Shown here one piece after another: positions 15,398 through 24,835 of a stretch of DNA of 64,000 nucleotides; position 1 is the first letter of the stretch, and every line of letters starts with the position of its first letter. A program made the position numbers and the translations under genes. Below the pieces are notes generated by a model. The model did not search any database and had not been told where the DNA came from. It was given only the letters and a program-made list of their open reading frames with translations. The stretch is from NCBI RefSeq assembly GCF_001708185.1, contig NZ_MDDN01000001.1, forward strand, positions 806,001-870,000, given 5' to 3'. This DNA comes from Lysinibacillus xylanilyticus. Lineage in GTDB: Bacteria > Bacillota > Bacilli > Bacillales_A > Planococcaceae.

Positions 15398-17995
15398 TTA
15401 GGATCGTTTTTTCATGCCCTTTAATAGCTGGGCAACGTTTGTATCTTCTGCCTGTATTGTTTTTTCCTCTACAATCTGCTCTTTCTTTCTTGGCCTTGTT
15501 AGGAAACTCCATCCAAAGCGTCGAATGGTAATATCGATGAAGAATAGTAGCATACCTGCTAATAGAAGCCATGTTGCAATATTTTGACGTTCCGCACCTT
15601 TTTTACTAAACTCACGGAATACTTCGTTCGGCTCTTTCAAAACGGAGCCGCCTGTTTGCTTCGTCAATTCTTCTACTAACTTATCATTCACTGGACGTAA
15701 TTCATATTCAGCACTATAAGGGACACTTAGGCCCGCCTGGTAAATAGCCTTTTCTTCATCTGCAATACGGAAGAAAATCAGACCTGGTTCTGCTTGTACA
15801 ACTGCTCGAACTTGTGATGCTGAAATTGTTTCAAGCTGTGTTTCAAGTTCTTCACCAGCTTCATTAACAGCAACAATATCTAAAAACGCCGCTTCATTTG
15901 TTGGATCCGTGATAACAAACGAGCCGTCTGACTCAAGACGAACATCATAGGCAACATCGTTATAGCTTGGTAGCATTTGTGAAATAAGCGTTTGCCAAAA
16001 TGTGCCCCAATTCTGCCATCTTGCCCAGTCTCCTGTCCATTTTCCTGTCGAATCAGAAGTAAAGGCGAATGTTTTGCCAAGACCATATTGCCACTGTGCT
16101 AGCACCGGATCTTCCTTCTCACTTTCTGCAATAACTGTGGCTCCCTGCTTTGCTGTCGTGCCAATATAAGCATTCATTTGAGGTACACCATTCGCAAACA
16201 GCGTATTCCATCCGGATGCATTATAAATAGTTGGATAGAATGGGTTATCCTCAATATATGTGCGTGAAATCATTGCCGTTTCACGAGATAAAATAGATGG
16301 TATCGTCTGCTCATCAACAACATCGTAGAAACGTCCACTTCCCATCTCACTAAGTGCTTCCAGTAAATTAGCATCTGCATCCTGACCAATTGCAACCGTC
16401 GATAGTGTAATGCCTCTGTCTTTGCCTTCTGCAATTAAATCCTCATAATTTCCCGACTGTGACTGACCGTCTGTTAAGAGAATAATATGCTTACGTTGCA
16501 GCTTTAAATCAGCTAGGTTTTCATAGGCTTTAGCAAGTGATCCATATATTTCTGTACCACCACCTGGCGTTACAGATAAAATCGTGTCCACAGCTTCTTC
16601 CTTTTTGCCAAGTGGTCCTGTCTCAATAATTTCCCAAGGTCGGTCATCAAAAGCAATAAACCCGAGCGTATCCTCATCTCGTAGCATTTCTACTGAACGA
16701 GCGGCCGCCTCCTTAGCAAGCTCTAACTTCGCTCCAGACATACTTCCTGAGCGATCAAGCACAATCACAAGCCCTAATGATGGTAATTGCTCCTTACCTT
16801 TAATCTCCATTTCCACAGGTAGCAAAGTTTCGATTGGTGTTTTAAAATAGCCACCCAAGCCAAAGCTATTTTCACCACCGACCATTGTAAAGCCGACACC
16901 AAAGTTTTTTACCGCTTGTTCAATGACATTCATTTTCGCCTCGCCTACTAAATGCCCTGGCACATTATCAAAAATGATGGCATTGTATTGTAAATAACTA
17001 GAAAGTTCATTTGGCAAACTTTTAGCATCTACAACATCATAGTCGATTGATTGGTTGCCAAGTGCTGCAGCGATTGGTGAAGCTGTGTCATAACCATTGA
17101 CAATTAATAAATGTGGTTCACTTTGCACCATTGTGACACTTGTTAATTTATTATTTTCAAAAATCGCATCTTGATCAACTTGAACCATTGCCTCATATTT
17201 CACAAGTCCTTCTCCAGTTGCCGCATGTTTATACGTAAACACGTTGGAACCTTCCGCAAGCTCTACTGCCTCACGATGAATAAGCTCATCATTTTCGTAT
17301 AATAATAGCTCACCTTGCCCCGCCGCAGTTGCATTAATTTCAGTGACTAATTGCTGCTGCTCACCTACATAAGAAACTTGTGGGGTTACAAAACTTTTAA
17401 GTGATACATCGTTCGTAACAGATTTATTAAACGGCACTACATCGACACTTATATTTGACCCTTTGAACTTTGATGCAAACTCAAGGGCATCTCCTTTTGT
17501 TTCATTACCATCAGTTAAGAGTACAAGTCGTGTTGCCTTTTTCGGATCTACTATACCCGAAGCGAGTTGCAGACTTTGTTCAATATTTGTTTGGTCGGTC
17601 GCCTTTATAGCTGTAAACTTCGGCACTTCCTTTAAAGAATTAGATAAAATGGCTTCTGTTTGCAGTGTCGATGAAAAAGAATAAACCCCTGCAAGTTGTT
17701 CATCTTTTTTCGACTTCAAACTTTCGTCTATAAACTGAACCATCTCATCTTCTGTACCATTCATCGAAGCAGAACGGTCAACTAAATATACGATTTGTTC
17801 TTCCTTTACAGGTAATAAAATATAAGGTCCAGCAAGCGCAAAGACTAAGCAGAATATCGCCACAATACGAATACCTAGTACGACAATATGACTCTTTTTG
17901 AGTCGCTGACGCTCACGCCAATAGGTCCATCCAAAATACATAAGTAATGGAAGTAAAAGCAACAATACTAATGGCATATCAATTCGTAAATCCAC
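15398..17995 (-). CDS. Large VWA/GATase-like membrane protein
   Basis: Protein of 865 residues. Two N-terminal TM helices (about 8-22 and 35-60). First VWA-like domain with MIDAS DRSAS; a class-I glutamine-amidotransferase-like fold about 300-395 (IIFDNVPGHLV, GVGFTMVGGENSFGLGG); then a second VWA with full MIDAS DRSGSM and downstream TDGQSQSG. Further beta-rich domain follows, with one C-terminal TM (WLLLAGMLLFFIDI) and a basic cytoplasmic tail. The start is GTG 17995 (GGAGG 12 bases upstream), overlapping the preceding gene. Similar proteins occur beside MoxR/DUF58 genes, where MoxR is thought to act as a chaperone for metal-dependent VWA proteins. Exact function unknown. Confidence 0.8.
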   Translation of the reverse strand: MDLRIDMPLVLLLLLPLLMYFGWTYWRERQRLKKSHIVVLGIRIVAIFCLVFALAGPYILLPVKEEQIVYLVDRSASMNGTEDEMVQFIDESLKSKKDEQLAGVYSFSSTLQTEAILSNSLKEVPKFTAIKATDQTNIEQSLQLASGIVDPKKATRLVLLTDGNETKGDALEFASKFKGSNISVDVVPFNKSVTNDVSLKSFVTPQVSYVGEQQQLVTEINATAAGQGELLLYENDELIHREAVELAEGSNVFTYKHAATGEGLVKYEAMVQVDQDAIFENNKLTSVTMVQSEPHLLIVNGYDTASPIAAALGNQSIDYDVVDAKSLPNELSSYLQYNAIIFDNVPGHLVGEAKMNVIEQAVKNFGVGFTMVGGENSFGLGGYFKTPIETLLPVEMEIKGKEQLPSLGLVIVLDRSGSMSGAKLELAKEAAARSVEMLRDEDTLGFIAFDDRPWEIIETGPLGKKEEAVDTILSVTPGGGTEIYGSLAKAYENLADLKLQRKHIILLTDGQSQSGNYEDLIAEGKDRGITLSTVAIGQDADANLLEALSEMGSGRFYDVVDEQTIPSILSRETAMISRTYIEDNPFYPTIYNASGWNTLFANGVPQMNAYIGTTAKQGATVIAESEKEDPVLAQWQYGLGKTFAFTSDSTGKWTGDWARWQNWGTFWQTLISQMLPSYNDVAYDVRLESDGSFVITDPTNEAAFLDIVAVNEAGEELETQLETISASQVRAVVQAEPGLIFFRIADEEKAIYQAGLSVPYSAEYELRPVNDKLVEELTKQTGGSVLKEPNEVFREFSKKGAERQNIATWLLLAGMLLFFIDITIRRFGWSFLTRPRKKEQIVEEKTIQAEDTNVAQLLKGMKKRS

Positions 17996-19724
17996 GACGT
18001 CGTTGCACCTCCCACTCTAAAACAAGTAATACTAAAATAATAAGGATAAGCCAAGGCACCAACGAAGTTTTCGATATTTCTTCCTTACCATTATCCTGAA
18101 GCTCTCCAAGCGTATAGCTTGTCCCTTTTTCAATGACACGTTCTTGAGCTTGAAGCTGTACGATGAAGCGCTTTTCTTCATTATTTGAGCGTGCGGTATA
18201 AATTCCTGGCTTTATTGGAGCTGTTAATAAACCATTTGTAATAGACGATAAAAACTCATCATCCTGCGAATAAACACTCCAATCACCTTGCGCTAAAGCA
18301 ACTGCTCGTTGCTCATTTGGTGCAAAAATACCGAGTGAACCAATTGATTCTGAAAGCTGCTGTTCAGCACTCCATAAAAATAATGGGAAAGAGGGATGTA
18401 GCGGCCAATCTGTATCAGCAATATCCGCTAAAATAACAATATCTCCTTCTGGTGAACGTTGTATAAATGGCTGATCACCAACTGATGCAATCGTTTTATA
18501 GCCCTCGAACCCTGGATATACAGCACTAATATAAATATCTTTTAGCTCACTAAAAGCAAACAATGCATCACTTGTAATTGTTACTTCTCCAGTTGCTTCA
18601 ACCTTTTTAACATCATCACGTCCAAATAATACAATCGGCTTATCCATCTTTTCGAGTAGCGCCGTTTGATTTGTCACAACTGTGGCATCTTGATTGTCCG
18701 CTACTTGTAGAGATGGAACAATTTTCACTCCACTATTAATCGTTTGAAAACCTTTTTGAATGAGTTGATGCATACTTTGATCGACAACTACTTTTGAAGT
18801 GGCTGTTTGTAGCAATACAGTTTGTGAATTATCGACTACGTAATCATCATTAGCAGTTATCTTGGCAGTTAAAGTATTTTCTAACGGTAAGTCTTTAAAT
18901 GTTTTCGTTACAGCTTCATTCGGCGGTAATGTGACACGCTCTGTAGTTATCTCATCCCCCTTAACAGTCTGTAGGGAAAGTGCTACCTTTTGCTCTCGAT
19001 CAGTATCATTTTGTAACTGCACAAGCGCCATCGTAGATTGACCATCTGTAGTAGCAGCAAATCGTGTAATTGCGATATTTGTTAAATCCTTAGCAGACCC
19101 TTTTACTAACCACTTCACCGTATCCTTTTCCATCGGTAAATGCTTTTTATCAAGTGCATCTGTAAAAACATAAATAGATGTTGGTGTTTCACCAACAAAA
19201 GCCTGTGCCACATCAAGAGCCTTATTCATCTGATCCGTTTCATAGGTTACTTGCAACTCTTGAATAGCTTTTTCAATAACTTTGGTATTCGTTTCTTGCT
19301 GTAAAATAGCTTTCGGTGTATTTCCTGTTGTGATGAGCGTTACAGGTCTTCCATCAAGCTGATTGACCAAAGAGAGCATTTCCTCCTTATGTGTGTCAAA
19401 TGTTGATTGCTCTTTCCCTGCTAACATCGTGGCAGACGTGTCCACAATGAAAATTGTTTGTGCCCCAGCAATGGTTGATTTTTTCACATAAGGATTCATT
19501 AGTGCAAGTACAAGTAAAATCAGTGCAAGCAGTTGTAAATAAAGCAGTGCATTTTTTTGTAAATGCTTTAAGTATGGTGATACACGTGTTTCTTGCATAA
19601 TTTCCGACCAAAATAATGTCGAGGACACGGTTTGATCGGTATATTTTTTTCGAAAGAAATAATATAGTAGGACAATGACCGGGATGATGGCCGTCCAGCT
19701 AAAAAGTATTTGACTAAAGCCCAA
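17979..19724 (-). CDS. BatA-type VWA membrane protein
   Basis: Protein of 581 residues. N-terminal BatA-like segment: TM helix about 5-24, linker with the typical STLFWSEIM, TM about 58-78 ending MNPYVKK; then a VWA domain with a degenerate MIDAS DTSATM instead of DxSxS-M. A long beta-rich extracytoplasmic part follows and a C-terminal TM (SLVPWLILIILVLLVLEWE). Start TTG 19724 after GAGGTG. It lies between the DUF58 gene and the larger VWA gene. Presumably it forms a membrane complex with the other VWA protein (inference from topology and coupling). Confidence 0.8.
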   Translation of the reverse strand: MGFSQILFSWTAIIPVIVLLYYFFRKKYTDQTVSSTLFWSEIMQETRVSPYLKHLQKNALLYLQLLALILLVLALMNPYVKKSTIAGAQTIFIVDTSATMLAGKEQSTFDTHKEEMLSLVNQLDGRPVTLITTGNTPKAILQQETNTKVIEKAIQELQVTYETDQMNKALDVAQAFVGETPTSIYVFTDALDKKHLPMEKDTVKWLVKGSAKDLTNIAITRFAATTDGQSTMALVQLQNDTDREQKVALSLQTVKGDEITTERVTLPPNEAVTKTFKDLPLENTLTAKITANDDYVVDNSQTVLLQTATSKVVVDQSMHQLIQKGFQTINSGVKIVPSLQVADNQDATVVTNQTALLEKMDKPIVLFGRDDVKKVEATGEVTITSDALFAFSELKDIYISAVYPGFEGYKTIASVGDQPFIQRSPEGDIVILADIADTDWPLHPSFPLFLWSAEQQLSESIGSLGIFAPNEQRAVALAQGDWSVYSQDDEFLSSITNGLLTAPIKPGIYTARSNNEEKRFIVQLQAQERVIEKGTSYTLGELQDNGKEEISKTSLVPWLILIILVLLVLEWEVQRRRGFTN

Positions 19725-19735
19725 TACGGCTCACC

Positions 19736-20611
19736 TCACCTAATCCAATGTGCTTTTAATAATTGTTGAAAGATGGCATGCTGCAATCCATCCTCAACTT
19801 TAAGCTGTAATTTTCGAACACCGAAGCGCCGACAGATCGCCTCAAATTCCTCTTCATGTAATAAACGTCTTGCCAGGTATGTGTCCAGAACCTTTGAAGA
19901 CATCGTAACATTCACATCTCTGCCAGTTTCACGATCGAGTAAGCGTACATCCCCAGTATATTCGGGTGATATTTCTTCCTGCGTAGCAATTTGCAAAATG
20001 CGCACATCCCCTGCAAATCGTGGTAGCCTTTTCAAGAGTTGCTCCCACTCCTCAATCGGCTCAAGCCCATCCGTGATAATAAATAGCACTGTACTATCCT
20101 TAGGCAATGCTTTTAAAGCTCCCTGTGCGAAGCTACTTGTATAAGTAGCTTCCTCAATCTCTGTTACCACCTGTAAAAAGGCACGACGATACATAGCACC
20201 TTTACGGCGAAATGGTGGCTTGACGTCATCCTGTACAAAAGAAAACGATAAACGATCATCGCGACCAAGCACCATTAGGCCAAGCGAGGCAACAATTTGC
20301 CGTGCGAAAGTCCATTTCGCTTGTTCACCCATAGATTTAGTCGTGTCTAGCAGAATGTGTACACGCATCTCTTGTTCATCTAAAAAACGTTTAATGAAGT
20401 ATTTATCCGTTCTTGCAAAGACGTTCCAATCGACCTGACGCACATCATCACCTAAATGATATTCACGGAAATCTGAGAAATCGAGTGATGCTCCGAAACG
20501 TTGCGAACGGTGCGAGCCCTTATGCTGCCCACGTAATTTGGAGGCCGTCGCCACTTGGAAGCGACTGATTTTCGCTAACCAATCCTCTGGCAATAATAAT
20601 TTTTGCGTCAC
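19736..20611 (-). CDS. DUF58 domain protein
   Basis: Cytoplasmic protein of 291 residues with the DUF58 signature (SLDFSDFREYHLGDDVRQVDWNVFART, residues about 43-69) and the downstream VWA-like fold containing LLDTTKSMG as a MIDAS-like motif. DUF58 proteins are the usual partner encoded next to MoxR ATPases. The start GTG 20611 overlaps the moxR stop (TAGCAGGTG arrangement), indicating coupling. Biochemical role not established. Confidence 0.87.
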   Translation of the reverse strand: MTQKLLLPEDWLAKISRFQVATASKLRGQHKGSHRSQRFGASLDFSDFREYHLGDDVRQVDWNVFARTDKYFIKRFLDEQEMRVHILLDTTKSMGEQAKWTFARQIVASLGLMVLGRDDRLSFSFVQDDVKPPFRRKGAMYRRAFLQVVTEIEEATYTSSFAQGALKALPKDSTVLFIITDGLEPIEEWEQLLKRLPRFAGDVRILQIATQEEISPEYTGDVRLLDRETGRDVNVTMSSKVLDTYLARRLLHEEEFEAICRRFGVRKLQLKVEDGLQHAIFQQLLKAHWIR

Positions 20612-21603
20612 CTGCTAACACCTTGTTGTACCTTATCTAAAATTACGTCAATCACATCGTCTGCTGTTTTACCTGAAGCCTCCCCTTCATAATTCAGCAG
20701 CATACGATGGCGTAATACTGGCTTTGCAACAGATTTAATATCTGCTACTGAAACATGGAAACGACCATTCATAAGCGCTCTTGCCTTCGCTAATTTGATT
20801 AAACTTTGTAAACCTCGAGGACCGCTACCATACATGGCATACTGTTTAACCTCGTCAATTGCATCGTCTCTATCAGGATGTGTAGCCACAACTAGATCTG
20901 TCGCAAATTCAAGCATTTCATCAGCAACAAGTATTTCCTTTACCATTTGCTGTGCTTCAATAAGTGTGTCCGTATTCATCATCTTTTGTAAATTAATTGC
21001 CATAGCACCTGTTGTACGCTTCATAATCTCCATTAGCTCACTTTTCTCTGGGTATGGTACAAGAATTTTACATAGAAAACGGTCCATTTGTGCCTCTGGT
21101 AATGGGTACGTTCCTTCCATCTCAATCGGATTTTGTGTTGCTAGCACGAAGAATGGTCTCGCCATCTTCTTTGTATCTCCCAAGATTGTTACCGTTTTTT
21201 CGCCCATAGCTTCCAGCAGTGCACTTTGTGTTTTTGGCGTTGCTCGGTTAATCTCATCCGCTAATACCATTTGGCTAAAAATCGGACCTGGCTGGAACGA
21301 AAACTGCTGTTTGCCGTCTGGTGTGCGCTCAATCATACTTGTCCCTGTAATATCCGCCGGCATTAAGTCTGGCGTAAATTGAATGCGCGAAAATGATAAA
21401 TCTAGTACTTCAGAAATTGTACGAATTAACATCGTTTTCCCTAAACCCGGCAAGCCCTCTAATAATGCGTGCCCATCAGCAAGGACGGCGTACAATGTAT
21501 AATCAATTGCTTCTTCTTGCCCAACGATAAAGCGATGAATTTCTTCCTTTACTTGTTGTAATTTCGTACTCATTTCAACATACTGTTGCTCTGTAAATGC
21601 CAT
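20608..21603 (-). CDS. MoxR-family AAA+ ATPase
   Basis: AAA_3/MoxR ATPase, 331 residues. Walker A GLPGLGKTM (about 54-62), the MoxR-typical RIQFTPDLMPADITG, Walker B LADEINR, sensor-1 region LATQNPIEMEGTYPLPEAQMDRF, and C-terminal lid helices. MoxR proteins are thought to remodel or load metal into VWA proteins. Here two VWA proteins and a DUF58 protein are encoded immediately downstream. ATG after AGGAGG. Confidence 0.93.
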   Translation of the reverse strand: MAFTEQQYVEMSTKLQQVKEEIHRFIVGQEEAIDYTLYAVLADGHALLEGLPGLGKTMLIRTISEVLDLSFSRIQFTPDLMPADITGTSMIERTPDGKQQFSFQPGPIFSQMVLADEINRATPKTQSALLEAMGEKTVTILGDTKKMARPFFVLATQNPIEMEGTYPLPEAQMDRFLCKILVPYPEKSELMEIMKRTTGAMAINLQKMMNTDTLIEAQQMVKEILVADEMLEFATDLVVATHPDRDDAIDEVKQYAMYGSGPRGLQSLIKLAKARALMNGRFHVSVADIKSVAKPVLRHRMLLNYEGEASGKTADDVIDVILDKVQQGVSR

Positions 21604-21614
21604 TCCTTTTCCTC

Positions 21615-23048
21615 CTATTGCGACTCAATTGACGTGAAATAAGATTGCACGACATTTTGTAAATCCTTCGGTAATTGTAAACGCTCTGAGCTTTCTAAAT
21701 AGCTATCTTTATAGGAGCCTATAACTTCCTCATAGGGGCGGATAGAACCTTTAGTAATCGGGCCATTTCCTTGTTGTTCCGAAATATTTGAGCCATCTCC
21801 TAATGCTCCGCCGTCAACTGAAGTCTGACTAGATCCACCAATCCTATTCGGTGTCGTTAACAAATCTCGCTTGCCCTGTCCTACGCCTGCACCTGCACCT
21901 TTACCTCCTGAAGCAGTACTTGAACTTAAACCTTTGCCATTTCCTTGCCCTTGTCCCTGACCATTGCCTTGTCCTTGTTGATTGCTTTTACTCGATCCTT
22001 GTCCCTGCCCTTTACTACTAGCCTGTTGTTGGGAACCATTTTGGGAATTATTTTGTCCTTGCTGTCCTGTTTGAGCTTGCTGATTGCTTTGCGATGAATT
22101 CCCCGAGGAATTTTGATTCGAATTCGTATTCGTATTGTTTTGCTGATTGTTTTTTGTACTATTGGCACTGGCAATAGCGTTTTGTAGTGTATTACTTGCG
22201 GGTTTTCCAAGCTTGCTCATAGCTGTTTGAGTAGCATTTGCATTTTGTGTTAGCTCCTCTTGCATTTGGGCAAGCTCCTTTAACTTCTCCGCTTCTTCCT
22301 TCGATAAGCCCGTCTCTTCACTAGCGCCATCCTTACTAGCAGTTTGCTTATCTTTTAATTGCTGTTCCTTTAAGGCCAGCTCCTTTTGCTTTTTCACAAC
22401 TTCGCGTAATGCCTCCTCAGCTGTTTCTGCCTCTTTTAACGTATTTTGCAATTCCTTTAATTGCTCTTTCACTTCTTTTGTTTCTGCTTTTTTCTCTAGT
22501 TTAGCAACTTCCTTCTTTACGTCTTCAATAACAGCTTTTTCTTTTTCCACCTCAATAGCTTCAATTTGTGTAGCCGCTGGAAACATATAAAGTATTGCTA
22601 ATACAACAGCTGTTACAAATAGACCAGCCAACGCCTTTGGCTGCAACAAATTTTTCTGTCGAGCCTTAAAATTAGCAAACGCAGATTCGACGCTTTGTAT
22701 CGCTTTATTTAACAAAGATTGAACAAGTGGATCCTTATCGTCCTCAAACGATAAGGCTGTCACCAGTTCATTGTGAGAAAAATAATCATCCAGTGTATGC
22801 AACGCTTCCTTTTCTTTTACACGCTTCCACCACATAAAAAGTACCGTTGCTAGTATGACAGCGATAAAGGCAACAAGAGCTGTTTGGCGATAATAAGGCC
22901 ATACAAACAATCTAGAGACGAGGACAAGTGAAGCACTCGAAAGCAATGCAAAAAACAAGCCGTACTGTGCAATTGGAATGCTTCTTTCTATTGTTAAACT
23001 CGTCTTTGCACGTTGAATATATTTTCGTAATTGCTTACGACGCCCCAT
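21615..23048 (-). CDS. Membrane protein with coiled coil and Q/N/S/G-rich tail
   Basis: Protein of 477 residues with no family I recognise with certainty. Two N-terminal TM helices (about 28-48 and 55-73), a third at about 142-160, then a strongly charged coiled coil (about 165-265, Glu/Lys/Gln-rich). About 110 residues dominated by Gln, Asn, Ser and Gly follow (about 285-395), and then a short conserved-looking C terminus (RPYEEVIGSYKDSYL...LPKDLQNVVQSYFTSI). The arrangement resembles DUF4175-type proteins encoded in MoxR/VWA clusters. The low-complexity part makes length a poor guide. ATG after GAGGAGG; 12 bases after the permease gene. Confidence 0.7.
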   Translation of the reverse strand: MGRRKQLRKYIQRAKTSLTIERSIPIAQYGLFFALLSSASLVLVSRLFVWPYYRQTALVAFIAVILATVLFMWWKRVKEKEALHTLDDYFSHNELVTALSFEDDKDPLVQSLLNKAIQSVESAFANFKARQKNLLQPKALAGLFVTAVVLAILYMFPAATQIEAIEVEKEKAVIEDVKKEVAKLEKKAETKEVKEQLKELQNTLKEAETAEEALREVVKKQKELALKEQQLKDKQTASKDGASEETGLSKEEAEKLKELAQMQEELTQNANATQTAMSKLGKPASNTLQNAIASANSTKNNQQNNTNTNSNQNSSGNSSQSNQQAQTGQQGQNNSQNGSQQQASSKGQGQGSSKSNQQGQGNGQGQGQGNGKGLSSSTASGGKGAGAGVGQGKRDLLTTPNRIGGSSQTSVDGGALGDGSNISEQQGNGPITKGSIRPYEEVIGSYKDSYLESSERLQLPKDLQNVVQSYFTSIESQ

Positions 23049-23060
23049 AAAATTTCCTCC

Positions 23061-23903
23061 TCATCGGTTACTTTTCATATTGGCACGTAATTTTTTAATG
23101 GCAATTGTTAAACAAAGAACAATAATTAATGAATAAGCTATTAAATACGTAATCCATACAGGTAATTCTACTCCCGATAATCTCACTAATTCGTCTCCCA
23201 ATTCTGGCGAAATCAGCGTAAGCATTAATGCACCTGGGTTAATAGAAGCCCAAAAATAAGACATAAAGGAAGTGCTACTAATGTTATTGCCCATCTGGTG
23301 GAAGGCCATCGTTAAAAAGAAGAAAAATGCCGTAATACCACCTAAAAAGATGATCGATCCGTACGTAGAAATCATTGCGACAATTGTGCGCTTTGTAATA
23401 GTTGAAAACATCACACCAATACTACCAATTGCTACAACTGTTAATAAGTAAAATAAAAATATTGAAATTAATTGAGACGGCGATACACCACCAAATAAAA
23501 ATACTAAGCTATATAATGGCAGCCCAGCGATTAGCATTAATACTAAAAATGCTACCGAAGATAATAATTTTCCAATTATAATCTGTGTAGAGCTTTGTGT
23601 TGTTGTTAGTAAAATATTTAATGTTTGCTTTTCCCTTTCGCTACTTATTGCACCAGCCGTTAAGCTTGGTGTGATAAAAAGGACAAGAGCCATTTGTAAT
23701 ATTGTTAATACCGCAAACATCATGAAGCTTGTATCTGGTCTAAAGAATCCCTTGCCTGTGAATTCAGTTGTTAATAGTAAAAACCCTGCGATGAATAGAC
23801 AAATAACCGCTAAATAAAACATTAAACCTGAAAAGCTTTTAAAAGAACGGAAGCGTAACTTCAATTCTTTTACGAGTACCGGATTATAAAATCGTTCCAT
23901 CAT
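23061..23903 (-). CDS. ABC-2 type permease
   Basis: Membrane subunit of 280 residues with six predicted helices. N-terminal NPVLVKELKLRFRS and the SSEREKQTLNILLTT motif are typical of ABC-2 exporters of the NosY/YhaP type. The start ATG overlaps the ATPase stop (ATGATG), so the two are coupled. Substrate unknown; because the operon is led by a very large ectodomain protein, the transporter may move or assemble that protein or act as a mechanotransmitter (inference). Confidence 0.87.
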   Translation of the reverse strand: MMERFYNPVLVKELKLRFRSFKSFSGLMFYLAVICLFIAGFLLLTTEFTGKGFFRPDTSFMMFAVLTILQMALVLFITPSLTAGAISSEREKQTLNILLTTTQSSTQIIIGKLLSSVAFLVLMLIAGLPLYSLVFLFGGVSPSQLISIFLFYLLTVVAIGSIGVMFSTITKRTIVAMISTYGSIIFLGGITAFFFFLTMAFHQMGNNISSTSFMSYFWASINPGALMLTLISPELGDELVRLSGVELPVWITYLIAYSLIIVLCLTIAIKKLRANMKSNR

Positions 23904-24835
23904 TGATTGTCCGCTCCCTTCGTAATGGCCATAAAGACATCCTCTAAATCTTTTTCCTCTTCACTTAATGCATAAATAGGTAAATTTGCAAGTATCGCTT
24001 TCTTCAACAGCGCCACCTGATCAGCATTTGTTCCACGATAATTAAAGGCTATTTCTAAGCGATTATCCATCAAATCTATAGAAGATATTAGTGGATCTTC
24101 CTCTAAGAATGCACGCACCTCGTTTAACTGATCTGTTACCTTTATCACAATACGCTTTTCCCCCTGTAGCTGTGCTTGAATGGAAGCTACGTTGCCATGA
24201 GCGATTAATTTACCATTATCAATCACACCAATTTCATCACACATTTCTGCAAGCTCAGGCAAAATGTGTGAGGAGATTAAAATCGTTTTACCCATGGATT
24301 TTAAATTTCGTAAAATATCACGCATTTCTACACGTGCACGTGGGTCTAAACCTGATGCAGGCTCATCTAAAATTAATACCTTTGGATCATGGATAAGGGC
24401 ACGAGCTAAACAAAGGCGCTGCTTCATTCCACGTGACAGTAAATCTACATAGTCATAACGTTTATGCGTTAAATTCACAAGCTCTAGTAATTGAGGAATC
24501 AATACTTTACGATCAGCCGCACCAATGCCATAACTTGCACCATAAAAATCTAAATATTCATCTACTTTTAACTGATCATATACACCAAAGAAATCGGGCA
24601 TATAACCAATTTGCTTACGTACTTCTTTTGGTTCTTTAATAACGCTTTTTCCATTAATAAGCGCATCACCAGAGGTTGGAGACAGTAGAGTTGCTAATAT
24701 TGAAAATGTAGTCGATTTACCAGCCCCATTAGCACCTACAAAACCAAATACAACCCCTTCCTCCAATGATAGATTTAATTGATCTAGTGCTGTAAAGGAG
24801 CCATATCTTTTTGTTAAATCACGAATTTCAATCAT
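23900..24835 (-). CDS. ABC transporter ATPase
   Basis: ATPase of 311 residues: Walker A GANGAGKST (about 34-42), Q loop (IGYMPDFFGVYD), signature LSRGMKQRL rather than LSGGQ (typical for this exporter subfamily), Walker B VLILDEPASGLDP and H-loop SSHILPE. A C-terminal extension from about 225 fits the DrrA/CcmA-like group. Its ATG overlaps the stop of the upstream gene by one base. Pairs with the ABC-2 permease encoded next. Confidence 0.92.
   Translation of the reverse strand: MIEIRDLTKRYGSFTALDQLNLSLEEGVVFGFVGANGAGKSTTFSILATLLSPTSGDALINGKSVIKEPKEVRKQIGYMPDFFGVYDQLKVDEYLDFYGASYGIGAADRKVLIPQLLELVNLTHKRYDYVDLLSRGMKQRLCLARALIHDPKVLILDEPASGLDPRARVEMRDILRNLKSMGKTILISSHILPELAEMCDEIGVIDNGKLIAHGNVASIQAQLQGEKRIVIKVTDQLNEVRAFLEEDPLISSIDLMDNRLEIAFNYRGTNADQVALLKKAILANLPIYALSEEEKDLEDVFMAITKGADNQ

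Noticed and set aside
21926-22210. 94-codon frame within the Q/N-rich gene
   Set aside because: It is a frame-shifted reading of the low-complexity Gln/Asn/Gly codons, with no start context of its own.
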